A stretch of 21,529 nt of DNA from an uncultured Acidimicrobiales bacterium (GCA_937926025.1 CALANQ010000378.1:1-21529); one strand, 5' to 3'; counted from the stretch's first letter, positions 1 to 8,626 are shown. Notes: a model not told the origin generated them from the letters alone. Program-made: numbers and translations.

Positions 1-561
1 AAGGACCACGACGAACCCCGCCATGTGGTCGAGGCCATCGTCGACGGCCTGGCGTCGGCGGTGCTGGTGGCGGGCCGCTTCGAGCGGATCGACCAGGGCC
101 AGCCGTTCCTGGCCGCCGTGGACTACGCCCACACCCCCGACGGCATCCGCCAGCTCCTGGGCTCGGCCCGCGAGCTCACCGACGGCCGCGTCATCATCGT
201 GTTCGGTGCGGGCGGCGACCGCGATCACGGCAAGCGGCCCCACATGGGCGAAGCCGCAGGTGAGCTGGCCGATCTGGTCGTCCTGACCACCGATAACCCT
301 CGGGGGGAGGATCCGGCTGCGATCATCGATGCCGTGCAACACGGAATCGACCCATCCACGGACCTCCGCATCGAGCCCGATCGGGCGTCGGCCATCGCCC
401 TCGCCGTGGCGGAGGCCCAGCCGGGCGATGTGGTGCTGGTGGCCGGCAAGGGCCACGAGACCACCCAGACCGTGGGCACCGTGGTCACGCCCTTCGACGA
501 CCGGGTCGTGCTGCGCGACGCGCTCGCCGCGGCCGGATGGACCGGGGGGACCGCCGCATGA
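1..561 (+). CDS. murE: UDP-N-acetylmuramoyl-tripeptide synthetase MurE, 3' part
   Basis: This is the C-terminal part of a Mur ligase, open from base 1, so the start and the ATP-binding domain lie outside the window. MurE is cytoplasmic and adds the third stem-peptide residue to UDP-MurNAc-L-Ala-D-Glu. Visible motifs are the central-domain end VDYAHTPDG, the C-terminal-domain block FGAGGDRDHGKRPHMG, the DNPR motif (bases 292-303) and VLVAGKGHET. In the MurE family DNPR contacts meso-diaminopimelate, so meso-DAP is the likely substrate rather than lysine. The TGA overlaps the mraY ATG by four bases (ATGA), which indicates coupled translation. murF, often found between murE and mraY, is not here. 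Family assignment is secure; the substrate is inferred from one motif. Confidence 0.95.
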   Translation, partial: KDHDEPRHVVEAIVDGLASAVLVAGRFERIDQGQPFLAAVDYAHTPDGIRQLLGSARELTDGRVIIVFGAGGDRDHGKRPHMGEAAGELADLVVLTTDNPRGEDPAAIIDAVQHGIDPSTDLRIEPDRASAIALAVAEAQPGDVVLVAGKGHETTQTVGTVVTPFDDRVVLRDALAAAGWTGGTAA

Positions 562-1622
562 TCGCCCTGCTGATGGCCGGAGGCCTGTCCCTGGCCGCGT
601 CCCTGGTGGGCACCCGCTACCTGATCGTGTGGCTCACCAACCACCAGATCGGCCAGAACATCCGCGAGGAGGGCCCTGAGGGGCACCAGGTGAAGGCGGG
701 CACGCCCACCATGGGCGGCATCGCCATCGTCATCGGCGCGGTCATCGGCTACTCCGTGGCCCACCTGCGCAGCCGGGTGGTGTTCACGCGCTCGGGCATG
801 TTCGTGCTGGCCCTGGTGGTGGGCGCCGGGCTGGTGGGCTTCCTCGACGACTGGATCGGCATCACCCGGGAGCGCAACCTGGGCCTGAACAAGCGGACCA
901 AGGTGCTGGGCCTGCTGCTGGTGGCGGGCGGGTTCGCCATCGCCACCGTGGTGTGGACGGGCGTGCACACCACGCTGTCGTTCACCCGCTTCAACTCGTT
1001 CGACTCGTCGTCGGTGCTGGCCATCGACTTCGGCAAGGTCGGCTGGGTGCTGTTCTCGGTGGTGGTGATCATGGCCGTCACCAACGGCGTGAACCTCACC
1101 GACGGGCTCGACGGGTTGGCCGCCGGGTCGTCGATCTTCGCCTTCGCCGCCTTCACCATCATCGGCTTCTGGGCGTTCCGCAACCCGCTGGTCTACGACG
1201 TGGAGCACGCCCTGGACCTGGCCGTGGTCGCCGCCGCCATGCTCGGCGGGTGCGCCGGCTTCCTGTGGTGGAACGCCTACCCGGCCAAGATCTTCATGGG
1301 GGACACGGGCTCGCTCGCCATCGGCGCCGCGCTGGCCGGCCTGGCCCTCACCCTCAACACCATGCTCCTGCTGCCCATCATCGGCGCGCTGTTCGTGGTG
1401 GAGACCCTGTCCGTGATCATCCAGGTGTTCTCGTTCCGGGTGTTCGGCCGCCGCGTGTTCCGCATGGCGCCCATCCACCACCACTACGAGCTGCGGGGCT
1501 GGCCCGAGACCACCGTCATCGTGCGCTTCTGGATGATCGCCGGCCTGGCCACCGCGCTCGCCCTGGGCATGTTCTACGCGGACTTCACCACGCTGCCGTC
1601 GCTCCCGACGTTCGCCCCGTGA
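558..1622 (+). CDS. mraY: Phospho-N-acetylmuramoyl-pentapeptide transferase MraY
   Basis: MraY is a polytopic inner-membrane enzyme that moves phospho-MurNAc-pentapeptide from UDP to undecaprenyl phosphate, giving lipid I. The 354-residue product has the usual length and about ten hydrophobic segments. Family signatures are present: GTPTMGGIAI near the N-terminus, a DDWIG loop followed by LNKRTK, NLTDGLDGLA, FMGDTGSLA (Mg-binding aspartates) and the C-terminal MAPIHHHYE. I chose the ATG at 558, which overlaps the murE stop. An in-frame ATG at 537 would add seven residues (MDRGDRR) inside murE and is less likely. The gene ends in a GTGA overlap with murD. Confidence 0.97.
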   Translation: MIALLMAGGLSLAASLVGTRYLIVWLTNHQIGQNIREEGPEGHQVKAGTPTMGGIAIVIGAVIGYSVAHLRSRVVFTRSGMFVLALVVGAGLVGFLDDWIGITRERNLGLNKRTKVLGLLLVAGGFAIATVVWTGVHTTLSFTRFNSFDSSSVLAIDFGKVGWVLFSVVVIMAVTNGVNLTDGLDGLAAGSSIFAFAAFTIIGFWAFRNPLVYDVEHALDLAVVAAAMLGGCAGFLWWNAYPAKIFMGDTGSLAIGAALAGLALTLNTMLLLPIIGALFVVETLSVIIQVFSFRVFGRRVFRMAPIHHHYELRGWPETTVIVRFWMIAGLATALALGMFYADFTTLPSLPTFAP

Positions 1623-2968
1623 CCGACCCGGCCGCCGCTGCGGCGCTCGTCCCGGACCGCGTCCTGGTGGTCGGCCTCGGCGTCATGGGCTCCGCCGTGG
1701 TGCGGGCGCTGGTGCAGCGCGGGGTCACCGTCACCGTCACCGACGACCGGCTGGGTGCCGAGGGCCCCGGTCGGGCGGCGGACCTGGGCGCGGACTGGGT
1801 GGACCCGCCCGCGGACTGGTCGGAACTCATCGCCCGGCACGGCGCGGTGGTGCCCAGCCCGGGCATCCCGGAGCGCCACCCGCTGTTCGAGGGGGCGCGG
1901 ACCGCCGGCGTCCCCATCCGCAGCGAGTTCGACCTGGCCGCCGCCTGGGACCACCGGCCCATCGCCACCATCACCGGCACCAACGGCAAGACCACCGTCA
2001 CCACCCTGGTCACCGAGATGCTGCTGGCCTCGGGGCGGCGGGCGGTGCCGGCCGGCAACGTCGACGTGCCCCTGGTGGAAGCCATCGACGACCCCGACAC
2101 CGAGGTGTTCGTGGTGGAGGCGTCGTCGTTCCGGCTCACGTTCGCCACGGCGCACCAGCCCGTGGTCGGCACCTGGCTCAACTTCGCGCCGGACCACCTC
2201 GACGTGCACCTCGATCTGGCCGGCTACGAGGCTGCCAAGGCCCGCATCTGGGCCAACCACGCCAAGGGCGGCATTGCCGTCGCCAACGCCGACGACCCGG
2301 TGGTCATGCGGTGGGCCCCGGTGGGGGAGCGAACCGAGACCTTCGGGATCCGAGAGCCGGCGGACTGGCACGTGGCCGACGGGGTGCTGCGGGGCCCCGG
2401 TGGCCTGGAGCTCCTCCCCGTCGCCGAGCTCACCCGCGCCCTGCCGCACGACCGCGCCAACGCGCTGGCCGCCGCGGCCACCGCGCTCGCCGCCGGCGCC
2501 ACGCTCGACGGCATCCGAACCGCTCTCCGTGCCTTTCGGAGCCTCCCCCATCGGGTGGAGCTGGTGGGCGAGGCTGGTGGGGTGCGCTGGTACGACGACT
2601 CCAAGGCCACCGCGCCCCACGCCACCGTGGCGGCGCTGTCGGGCTTCGACTCCGCCGTGCTCATCGCGGGTGGCCGCAACAAGGGCCTCGACCTCGCAGA
2701 GCTCGGCGGGCTGGCCCCGCACCTGCGCGCCGTCGTCGCCATCGGCGAGGCCGCCGCCGACGTCGCCGCCGCCTTCGACGGGCTGACGCCCACCGTCACC
2801 GCCGGCACCATGGAAGAGGCGGTGGCGCTGGCCGCGGACCTCGCCCAGCCCGGCGACGACGTGGTGCTGTCGCCCGCGTGCGCCTCGTTCGACTGGTACC
2901 CCGGCTACGCCAAGCGGGGCGATCACTTCCAGGCGGTCGTCCGAGCCCACCTGGAGGCCGTGGCATGA
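1619..2968 (+). CDS. murD: UDP-N-acetylmuramoylalanine--D-glutamate ligase MurD
   Basis: MurD is a cytoplasmic ATP-dependent ligase that adds D-glutamate to UDP-MurNAc-L-alanine. The 449-residue protein begins with a Rossmann-like UDP-binding domain (VLVVGLGVMGSA, residues 15-26). The P-loop TGTNGKTT lies at about 119-126, followed by VVEASSFRL and NFAPDHLDVH of the central domain. The C-terminal domain has WYDDSKATAPHA, IAGGRNKG and LSPACASFDWY. The length is normal. The start is a GTG overlapping the mraY stop by four bases, and the end overlaps ftsW in an ATGA. It sits in the usual dcw position between mraY and ftsW. Confidence 0.97.
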   Translation: MTDPAAAAALVPDRVLVVGLGVMGSAVVRALVQRGVTVTVTDDRLGAEGPGRAADLGADWVDPPADWSELIARHGAVVPSPGIPERHPLFEGARTAGVPIRSEFDLAAAWDHRPIATITGTNGKTTVTTLVTEMLLASGRRAVPAGNVDVPLVEAIDDPDTEVFVVEASSFRLTFATAHQPVVGTWLNFAPDHLDVHLDLAGYEAAKARIWANHAKGGIAVANADDPVVMRWAPVGERTETFGIREPADWHVADGVLRGPGGLELLPVAELTRALPHDRANALAAAATALAAGATLDGIRTALRAFRSLPHRVELVGEAGGVRWYDDSKATAPHATVAALSGFDSAVLIAGGRNKGLDLAELGGLAPHLRAVVAIGEAAADVAAAFDGLTPTVTAGTMEEAVALAADLAQPGDDVVLSPACASFDWYPGYAKRGDHFQAVVRAHLEAVA

Positions 2969-4179
2969 CCACCATCACCGGTCACCCGGCGCTCCGGGGC
3001 CGCAGCGCGCCCCGGTCCATCTCGCGCCGTCGCCGCTTCTCCGTGCCGGGGGTCCCCACCAGCTCGTTCTGGCTGATGGCGGCCATCGTCGTGGTGCTGA
3101 ACATGTTCGGCCTGGTCATGGTCATGTCGGCCTCGTCGGTGCCGGCCGTCCGCGCCGGCGGGGTGCCGTGGTCGCTGTTCGAGCGGCAGCTCCTGTGGAC
3201 CGTGCTCGGGTCGATCGCCCTGCTGGCCACCCTCATGGTCTCGGTGGACTTCTGGCGGCGCTTCACCAAGCCGTTCATGGCCATCGCCATCGGCATGCTG
3301 GTGCTGGTGCTCGTCCCGGGCATCGGCGTGTCGGTCAACGGCGCCACCCGCTGGCTGGGCGCCGGGCCGCTGCAGATCCAGCCCTCGGAGTTCGCCAAGT
3401 TCGCCCTGCTGCTGTTCGTGGCCGACCTGCTCGACCGCCGCTCGGACAAGATCGACGACTGGCGCTGGACCCTGGCCCCCGTGGTGGCCTACCTGGGCCT
3501 GGTGGCGGCGCTGATCATGCTGCAGCCCAACCTGGGCACCACCATCATCATCGCCTTCATGGTGCTCACCATGCTGCTGGTGGCCGGCGTCCCGCTGCTG
3601 CCGCTGGGTGCCGTGGCCGCGGCCGGTGCCGGCATCGCCACCATGTTCGTGGCCTACACCCCGTTCCGCCGCACCCGGTTCCTCCGGTTCCTCAACCCGT
3701 GGGCCGACCCGCAGAACACCGGTCTCCAGAACGTCCAGTCGCTCGTGGGCATCGCCAACGGCGGCCTGCTCGGCCGGGGGCTGGGCCGCTCCACCGCCAA
3801 GTGGGGGTTCCTGCCCTTCGCCCACACCGACTTCATCTTCGCCGTCATCGGCGAGGAGTTCGGCCTGGTGGGCGCCATGTCCGTGGTGCTGCTGTTCTTC
3901 GGCATCGCCTGCACCGGGGCCTGGATCGCCGCCCGGGCCAAGGACCGCTTCTCCATGCTGGTGGCCGCCGGCATCACCGCCTGGATCTCCGTGCAGGCGT
4001 TCATGAACATCGGCGCCGTCATCGGCATCATGCCCATCACGGGTGTGCCGCTCCCGTTCATCTCCTTCGGCGGCTCCTCCCTCATGATCAACCTCGCTGC
4101 CGCCGGCATGCTCCTGAACATCGCCCGTCACCCCGCCGAGCACCTGCCCCGAGCCGGTCGCCGCGCCAAGCGGGCATGA
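2965..4179 (+). CDS. ftsW: SEDS-family peptidoglycan glycosyltransferase FtsW
   Basis: FtsW is the septal SEDS glycosyltransferase that polymerises lipid II, normally together with a class B penicillin-binding protein (FtsI, not in this window). The 404-residue product has a basic cytoplasmic N-terminus (about residues 10-25) and then about ten hydrophobic segments. SEDS signatures are TRWLGAGPLQIQPSEFAK, LQPNLGTT, GRGLGRSTAKWGFLP, AHTDFIFAVIGEEFG (conserved loop aspartate and glutamates) and the C-terminal ITGVPLPFISFGGSS. Its position between murD and murG favours FtsW over the paralogue RodA. It overlaps both neighbours in ATGA junctions. Confidence 0.96.
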   Translation: MTTITGHPALRGRSAPRSISRRRRFSVPGVPTSSFWLMAAIVVVLNMFGLVMVMSASSVPAVRAGGVPWSLFERQLLWTVLGSIALLATLMVSVDFWRRFTKPFMAIAIGMLVLVLVPGIGVSVNGATRWLGAGPLQIQPSEFAKFALLLFVADLLDRRSDKIDDWRWTLAPVVAYLGLVAALIMLQPNLGTTIIIAFMVLTMLLVAGVPLLPLGAVAAAGAGIATMFVAYTPFRRTRFLRFLNPWADPQNTGLQNVQSLVGIANGGLLGRGLGRSTAKWGFLPFAHTDFIFAVIGEEFGLVGAMSVVLLFFGIACTGAWIAARAKDRFSMLVAAGITAWISVQAFMNIGAVIGIMPITGVPLPFISFGGSSLMINLAAAGMLLNIARHPAEHLPRAGRRAKRA

Positions 4180-5288
4180 TCGAGCCGACCTGGGCCCTCA
4201 TCGCCGGGGGCGGGACCGCCGGACACCTGCTGCCCGGCCTCTCGGTGGCGCGCGCCCTGGTGGCGTCGGGCCACCCGGAGGAGACCATCCACTTCGTCGG
4301 CGCCGAGCGTGGCCCCGAGGGCGAGATGATCCCCGAGGCGGGCTTCACCGTCGACGTGCTGCCCGGGCGCGGCATCCAGCGGAAGCTCACGCCGGCCAAC
4401 ATCGGCGCCGTCCTGGATCTGGTCAAGGCGCTGGTCCGCGGCATCGGCATCGTGCGGCGCCGCAAGCCGGCTGTCGTGGTGGTGCTCGGCGGGTACGCCA
4501 GCTTCGCCTGCGGCGTCGGCGCAGCCCTCACCCGCACCCCGCTGGTGCTGCTGGAGCAGAACAAGAAGGCCGGGCTGGTCAACCGGCTGCTGCGCTTCTT
4601 CGCCACCGCCTCGGCGGTGTCGTTCGAGGGCACCGACCTCCCGAAGGCCACCGTCACCGGCAACCCGCTCCGCCCGGAGATCCGGGCCATGGCGGAGCAC
4701 CCGGACCCCGATGCCGCTCGGGCCGCCCTCGGCCTGCCGGCGGACCGGCTGGTCATCGGCGTGTTCGCCGGCTCGCTCGGCTCCCGGCGCATCAACGATG
4801 CCGTCCAGGGTCTGGTGCAGCGCTGGGCCCATCGGTCTGATCTGGCGGTGCGCCACGTGGTGGGCCGCAACGGGTTCTCCGACGGCAGCGAGGGTCCCGC
4901 GGGCCTGCCGGCCGACGGCATCGCCTACCAGCAGGTGCCCTACGAGAACCGCATGGACCTCCTGCTCGACGCCAGCGACCTCGCCGTCACCCGGTCCGGC
5001 GGCTCGGTGTTCGAGCTCATGGCCGCCGGCCTGCCCGCCGTCCTGGTGCCGCTCCCCATCGCCACCCGCGACCACCAGATGGCCAACGCCCGGTCGGTCG
5101 AGGCCCGGGGCGGTGCCGTGGTGGTGCCCGATGCCGAGCTCGACGCGGACCGCCTGGAGCACGAGGTCACGGCCATGCTCGCCGAGCCGGGGAGGCTGCA
5201 GGAGATGGCCGCCGCCATGCGCGCCGGGGCCACCGTCGACGCCGCCGAACAGGCGGCGGCCGTGGTCGAAGGCGTCGCTCGTGGCTGA
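4176..5288 (+). CDS. murG: MurG: UDP-GlcNAc:undecaprenyl-PP-MurNAc-pentapeptide GlcNAc transferase
   Basis: MurG is a membrane-associated GT-B glycosyltransferase on the cytoplasmic face that converts lipid I to lipid II. The 370-residue protein has the N-terminal glycine loop IAGGGTAGHLLPGLSVA, then VVVLGGYAS, LLEQNKKAGLVNRLL and GNPLRPEI. The C-terminal UDP-GlcNAc half has FAGSLGSRRIND, TRSGGSVFELMAAGLPAVLVP and ATRDHQMANA. Length and motif order are normal. Its ATG overlaps the ftsW stop, and its own stop lies eight bases inside murC, the longest overlap in this run. Together with ftsW and murC it forms the lipid II production and use segment of the operon. Confidence 0.97.
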   Translation: MIEPTWALIAGGGTAGHLLPGLSVARALVASGHPEETIHFVGAERGPEGEMIPEAGFTVDVLPGRGIQRKLTPANIGAVLDLVKALVRGIGIVRRRKPAVVVVLGGYASFACGVGAALTRTPLVLLEQNKKAGLVNRLLRFFATASAVSFEGTDLPKATVTGNPLRPEIRAMAEHPDPDAARAALGLPADRLVIGVFAGSLGSRRINDAVQGLVQRWAHRSDLAVRHVVGRNGFSDGSEGPAGLPADGIAYQQVPYENRMDLLLDASDLAVTRSGGSVFELMAAGLPAVLVPLPIATRDHQMANARSVEARGGAVVVPDAELDADRLEHEVTAMLAEPGRLQEMAAAMRAGATVDAAEQAAAVVEGVARG

Positions 5289-6708
5289 ACCGGCCGCCGA
5301 CCTGGCCGCGCCGAGGGCGGTGCACCTCGTCGGCATCGGCGGTGCCGGCATCAGCGCGATCGGCATCATCCTGGCGGCCATGGGCCACCAGGTCACCGGG
5401 TCCGACGTGAACGAGACGGCGGCGTGGCCGTCGCTGCTCGAGGCCGGCGTGCGCCCCGAGGTGGTGGCGCCGGGCGAGCTGTTCGCCGCCGCCCACGCCC
5501 ACGGGGCGGCCATCGTCGCCCACTCCACCGCCTTCCCGCCCACCGAGCGCGACCTGGCCGATGCCCGCGAGGCCGGCTGCACCGTGCTGGACCGGGCCGG
5601 GATCCTCTCGCTGATCTGCGCCGCCCGGCCCACGGTCGCGGTGTCGGGCACGCACGGCAAGACCAGCACCACCGCCATGCTCGCCACGCTGCTCGATGCT
5701 GCCGGGACCGATCCCTCGTACCTGGTCGGTGCCAAGCCGGTGGGGCTGGGGCGGGCCGCGCACTGGGCCGACGCGCCCGGGTCCTTCGTGGTGGAGGCCG
5801 ACGAGAGCGACGGCACGTTCCTGCGCCTCGGCGGCGACATCGCCGTCGTGACCAACATCGACGAGGACCACCTGGACTACTGGCGCGACATCGACGCCAT
5901 CGAGGCCGCGTTCCTCCGGTTCCTCGACGAGGCCCGCGTGGGCGTGGTCTGCATCGACGACCCGCGCGGCGACCATGTCACCGATCCCCGCGCCCTGCGG
6001 GTCGCTCGGGCCGTGGGCGCCATCACGGTCGGCGAAGGGCCCGAGGCCGACCTCCAGGTCCACTCGGTGCAGGTCGACCTGCTGCAGACCACCTTCGGGC
6101 TGCGCCGGGGCGACCAGGAGCTCGGGCCCGTGCAGGTGGGGACGCCCGGCCGGCACCACGCCCGCAACGCGGCCGTCGCCATCGCCGTGGCCGTGGAGCT
6201 GGGGGTCCCGGCCGACGAGGCGGTGCGCGCCATCGCCGCCTACCACGGGGTCGCCCGCCGCTTCGAGGTGCTGGGGGAGGTCGACGGCACCACGTTCGTC
6301 GACGACTACGCCCACAACCCCGGCAAGGTCCGGGCCCTGCTGGCGTCGGCGCAGGAGGCGGGCTGGTCCCGCGTCGTGGCCGTGTTCCAGCCCCACCGCT
6401 ACACCCGCACCCGGGACCTGCTCGGCGACTTCGGGGCGGCGCTGGCCCTGGCCGACGTGATCGCCATCTCGGACATCTACGCCGCCGGCGAGGATCCGAT
6501 CCCCGGGCTCACCGGCCGCTCGCTCGTGCAGGAGGTCCTCGAGGTCCGGCCCTGGGCCGAGGTCGCCTGGGTGCCCACGCTCGACGACGCCGCCGCCTGG
6601 CTGCGGGCCGTGCTGCGCCCCGGCGACCTGTGCCTCACCGTGGGCGCCGGGGACGTGTCGTCCCTCGGCCGACGGCTCGTCGCCGAGGCCGAGGGCCCCG
6701 CCTCGTGA
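5281..6708 (+). CDS. murC: UDP-N-acetylmuramate--L-alanine ligase MurC
   Basis: MurC is a cytoplasmic ATP-dependent ligase that adds L-alanine to UDP-MurNAc, the first stem-peptide step. The 475-residue protein starts with a Rossmann UDP-binding domain (VHLVGIGGAGISAIG, about residues 14-28). It continues with the P-loop SGTHGKTSTTA (about 122-132), VVEADESDGTF, TNIDEDHLDYW, PGRHHARNAAVA, and the C-terminal DDYAHNPGKV and FQPHRYTRTRDL. The start is the GTG at 5281, inside the end of murG. It places the Rossmann motif at the usual distance from the N-terminus. A GTGA overlap joins it to murB. Confidence 0.96.
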   Translation: MAEPAADLAAPRAVHLVGIGGAGISAIGIILAAMGHQVTGSDVNETAAWPSLLEAGVRPEVVAPGELFAAAHAHGAAIVAHSTAFPPTERDLADAREAGCTVLDRAGILSLICAARPTVAVSGTHGKTSTTAMLATLLDAAGTDPSYLVGAKPVGLGRAAHWADAPGSFVVEADESDGTFLRLGGDIAVVTNIDEDHLDYWRDIDAIEAAFLRFLDEARVGVVCIDDPRGDHVTDPRALRVARAVGAITVGEGPEADLQVHSVQVDLLQTTFGLRRGDQELGPVQVGTPGRHHARNAAVAIAVAVELGVPADEAVRAIAAYHGVARRFEVLGEVDGTTFVDDYAHNPGKVRALLASAQEAGWSRVVAVFQPHRYTRTRDLLGDFGAALALADVIAISDIYAAGEDPIPGLTGRSLVQEVLEVRPWAEVAWVPTLDDAAAWLRAVLRPGDLCLTVGAGDVSSLGRRLVAEAEGPAS

Positions 6709-7640
6709 GCACCGCCGACGCCCTCGACGACCTCGCCCAGCGGCTTCCCGGGCACGTCCGGCGCCAGGTCGCCACCGGCCCCCTCGCCACCTACGGCGCC
6801 GGCGGCCCGGCCGCGCTGGCCATCACCGTCCGCGACGACGACGAACTGGCCCAGGTGGCCCGGGCGGTGGCGGCCGCCGGGGGAGCGGTGCCGGTCCTGG
6901 TGGTGGGCCTCGGGTCCAACCTGCTCGTGTGCGACGACGGCTTCCCCGGGCTGCTGGTGGTCCTGGGGCCCGCGTTCGCCGACATCGCCATCGACGGCAC
7001 CCGGGTGCACGCCGGTGCCCGCGCCAAGCTCCCCGTCGTCGCCCGCCAGACCGCCGGCGCCGGGCTCACCGGGTTCGAGTGGGCCGCCGGCGTCCCCGGG
7101 TCCATCGGAGGGGCGGTGCGGATGAACGCCGGGGTGCCCGATGCCGACATGAGCGACGTCCTCACGAGGGTCCGCGTGGTGGACCTGGCCTCGGGCGAGG
7201 ATGGAGTCGTGAGCGCGTCGGAGCTGGCCTTCGGGTACCGGACCTCGGCCCTCCGCCCCGAGCAGGTGGTGGTGTGGGCCGAGCTGGAGCTCCACCCCGC
7301 CGATCCCGAGGTCGCCCGCGCCGCCATCAAGGAGAAGACCCAGTGGCGGCGCGACAACCAGCCCGGGGGCCGCAACGCGGGGTCGGTGTTCACCAACCCC
7401 GAGGGCACCTCCGCCGGCCGCCTCATCGACGAGTCCGGCTGCAAGGGCCTGCGCGTCGGCACCGCCGAGGTCTCGCCGAAGCACGCCAACTTCATCCAGT
7501 CCGACGAGGGCGGCACCGCCCAGGACATCTGGGACCTGATGGTCGAGGTGCGCCGCCGGGTCCACGACCGGACCGGCATCGCGCTGCACCCCGAAACCTG
7601 CCTCATCGGCTTCCCGCCCATGCCGGAGCTGGCGTCGTGA
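6705..7640 (+). CDS. murB: UDP-N-acetylenolpyruvoylglucosamine reductase MurB
   Basis: MurB is an FAD-dependent, NADPH-using reductase that forms UDP-MurNAc from UDP-GlcNAc-enolpyruvate. The 311-residue product has the FAD-binding elements LVVGLGSNLLV and WAAGVPGSIGGAVRMNAG, then FGYRTSAL. The MurB C-terminal region follows: WRRDNQPGGRNAGSVFTNP, with the serine that acts as proton donor in the family, and LIDESGCKGLRVG, SPKHANFI and LHPETCLIGF, with the conserved glutamate. The GTG start overlaps the murC stop by four bases, and its stop overlaps the ftsQ GTG. A murC-murB-ftsQ order is common in actinobacterial dcw clusters. Confidence 0.96.
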   Translation: MSTADALDDLAQRLPGHVRRQVATGPLATYGAGGPAALAITVRDDDELAQVARAVAAAGGAVPVLVVGLGSNLLVCDDGFPGLLVVLGPAFADIAIDGTRVHAGARAKLPVVARQTAGAGLTGFEWAAGVPGSIGGAVRMNAGVPDADMSDVLTRVRVVDLASGEDGVVSASELAFGYRTSALRPEQVVVWAELELHPADPEVARAAIKEKTQWRRDNQPGGRNAGSVFTNPEGTSAGRLIDESGCKGLRVGTAEVSPKHANFIQSDEGGTAQDIWDLMVEVRRRVHDRTGIALHPETCLIGFPPMPELAS

Positions 7641-8506
7641 CCGAGACCATCTTCAGCCAGCGGTCCAAGCCGGCCAAGGGCGCGCCCAAGGCGAAGACCC
7701 CCAAGGCCCCCAAGACGCCGAAGGCGGAGCGGGCGCCGAAGGGTCGCAAGGCGAAGCCGGCCAGCCCGTCGCTGGTCGATCCCCGCCTGCAGGCCCGGCG
7801 CATCGAGGTGGCGCGCGGCCAGGGCCGGCGCCGGCTGCGCTGGGTGGTGGCCGGGGTCGTGCTGGTGCTGCTGGTCGTCGCCGGCTTCGCGCTGACCCAG
7901 TCGCCCGTGCTCGACGTCGACACCGTCGCCGTCACGGGCACGACGCAGGCGGACCGAGCCGAGGTGCTGACGGCGTCGGGCATCGCCCTCGGCTCGCCGA
8001 TGATCGAGGTCGACACCTCCGCTGCCGCCGGCCGCATCGAGGCCCTCCCGTGGGTCGCTCGGGCGTCGGTGGCGCAGGACTGGCCCGGCACCGTCACCAT
8101 CACCGTCACCGAGCGCACCCCCGTGGCTGCGGTGGGCTCCGGTTCCGCGGCCATGGCCGTCGACCGCGAGGGCCGGGTCCTGGGACCGGTCGGCGATCGG
8201 GAGCTCCCGGTGGTGGCCGGCGATGCGGCCCCCGCCGGCGACGATCTCACCGCCACGCAGCGCTGGGTCGTGGGCGCGCTCGGCGAGCTGCCCGCCGGCC
8301 TCCGGCGCGAGGTGGCGGGGGCCAGCGCCACCCCCTCGGGCATCCGCCTCACCCTCACGGACGACATCGAGGTCCGGTGGGGTGACCGCAGCCAGCCGTC
8401 CGCCAAGGCCGATGCCCTCCAGGTCCTGCTCGAACAGGCCGACCGATCCACCATCGCCACCATCGACGTCACCGTTCCCCGGGCGGCCACGGTGACCCGA
8501 TCGTGA
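7637..8506 (+). CDS. ftsQ: Cell division protein FtsQ with a Lys/Pro/Ala-rich cytoplasmic tail
   Basis: FtsQ is a bitopic membrane protein that links cytoplasmic and periplasmic parts of the divisome. The 289-residue product has a basic K/P/A-rich tail at residues 11-42 (repeated PKAPK-like units). A single membrane segment follows at about 69-87, then a POTRA-like domain from about 91 (VLDVDTVAVTGTTQ, LPWVARASVAQDWPGTVTITVTERTPVAAV). The rest is an FtsQ/DivIB-type beta domain (AVDREGRVLG onward). Sequence alone supports FtsQ through the POTRA pattern, and the position between murB and ftsZ makes it firm. The GTG start overlaps murB. There is no ftsA downstream, as is normal for Actinobacteria. 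The tail looks unstructured, and its role is unknown to me. Confidence 0.92.
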   Translation: MTETIFSQRSKPAKGAPKAKTPKAPKTPKAERAPKGRKAKPASPSLVDPRLQARRIEVARGQGRRRLRWVVAGVVLVLLVVAGFALTQSPVLDVDTVAVTGTTQADRAEVLTASGIALGSPMIEVDTSAAAGRIEALPWVARASVAQDWPGTVTITVTERTPVAAVGSGSAAMAVDREGRVLGPVGDRELPVVAGDAAPAGDDLTATQRWVVGALGELPAGLRREVAGASATPSGIRLTLTDDIEVRWGDRSQPSAKADALQVLLEQADRSTIATIDVTVPRAATVTRS

Positions 8507-8529
8507 GCGGAATCCCCCGCTCGGCCCCG

Positions 8530-8557
8530 CTGACCCGCAATGATTGGGTACTAATGT
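8530..8557 (+). promoter_or_regulatory. Possible ftsZ promoter
   Basis: In the 132-base gap between ftsQ and ftsZ a -35-like CTGACC (8530-8535) is followed, 16 bases on, by a TANNNT-type -10 TAATGT (8552-8557). TACTAAT (8549-8555) overlaps it as an alternative. The surrounding bases are distinctly less GC-rich than the flanking genes. Extra ftsZ promoters in this gap are common in Actinobacteria. This is a pattern match only. Confidence 0.35.
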
Positions 8558-8565
8558 CAACCGTT

Positions 8566-8602
8566 CCTCAAGGTTCACCCCTCCCTCCAGCCGCCGTTGA
8601 GG
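8566..8602 (+). repeat. Inverted repeat in the ftsZ leader
   Basis: CCTCAA (8566-8571) is exactly complementary to TTGAGG (8597-8602), with 25 bases between. AAGGTTCACCCCTCC and AGGGTTCCCCTTCC also form an imperfect direct repeat in the same stretch. It lies just downstream of the candidate promoter, so it could be leader structure or a binding site. A six-base stem with a long loop is weak. Confidence 0.25.
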
Positions 8603-8626
8603 GTTCCCCTTCCAACCACCCTGCGT

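Noticed and set aside
537..557. Upstream ATG start for mraY
   Set aside because: It would add seven charged residues inside murE. The ATG at 558 gives the same ATGA overlap as the next junctions and the normal hydrophobic N-terminus.
225..1484. Open frame on the minus strand opposite murE and mraY
   Set aside because: It is antisense to clear MurE and MraY motifs, and the product has no recognisable domain and a strongly biased composition.
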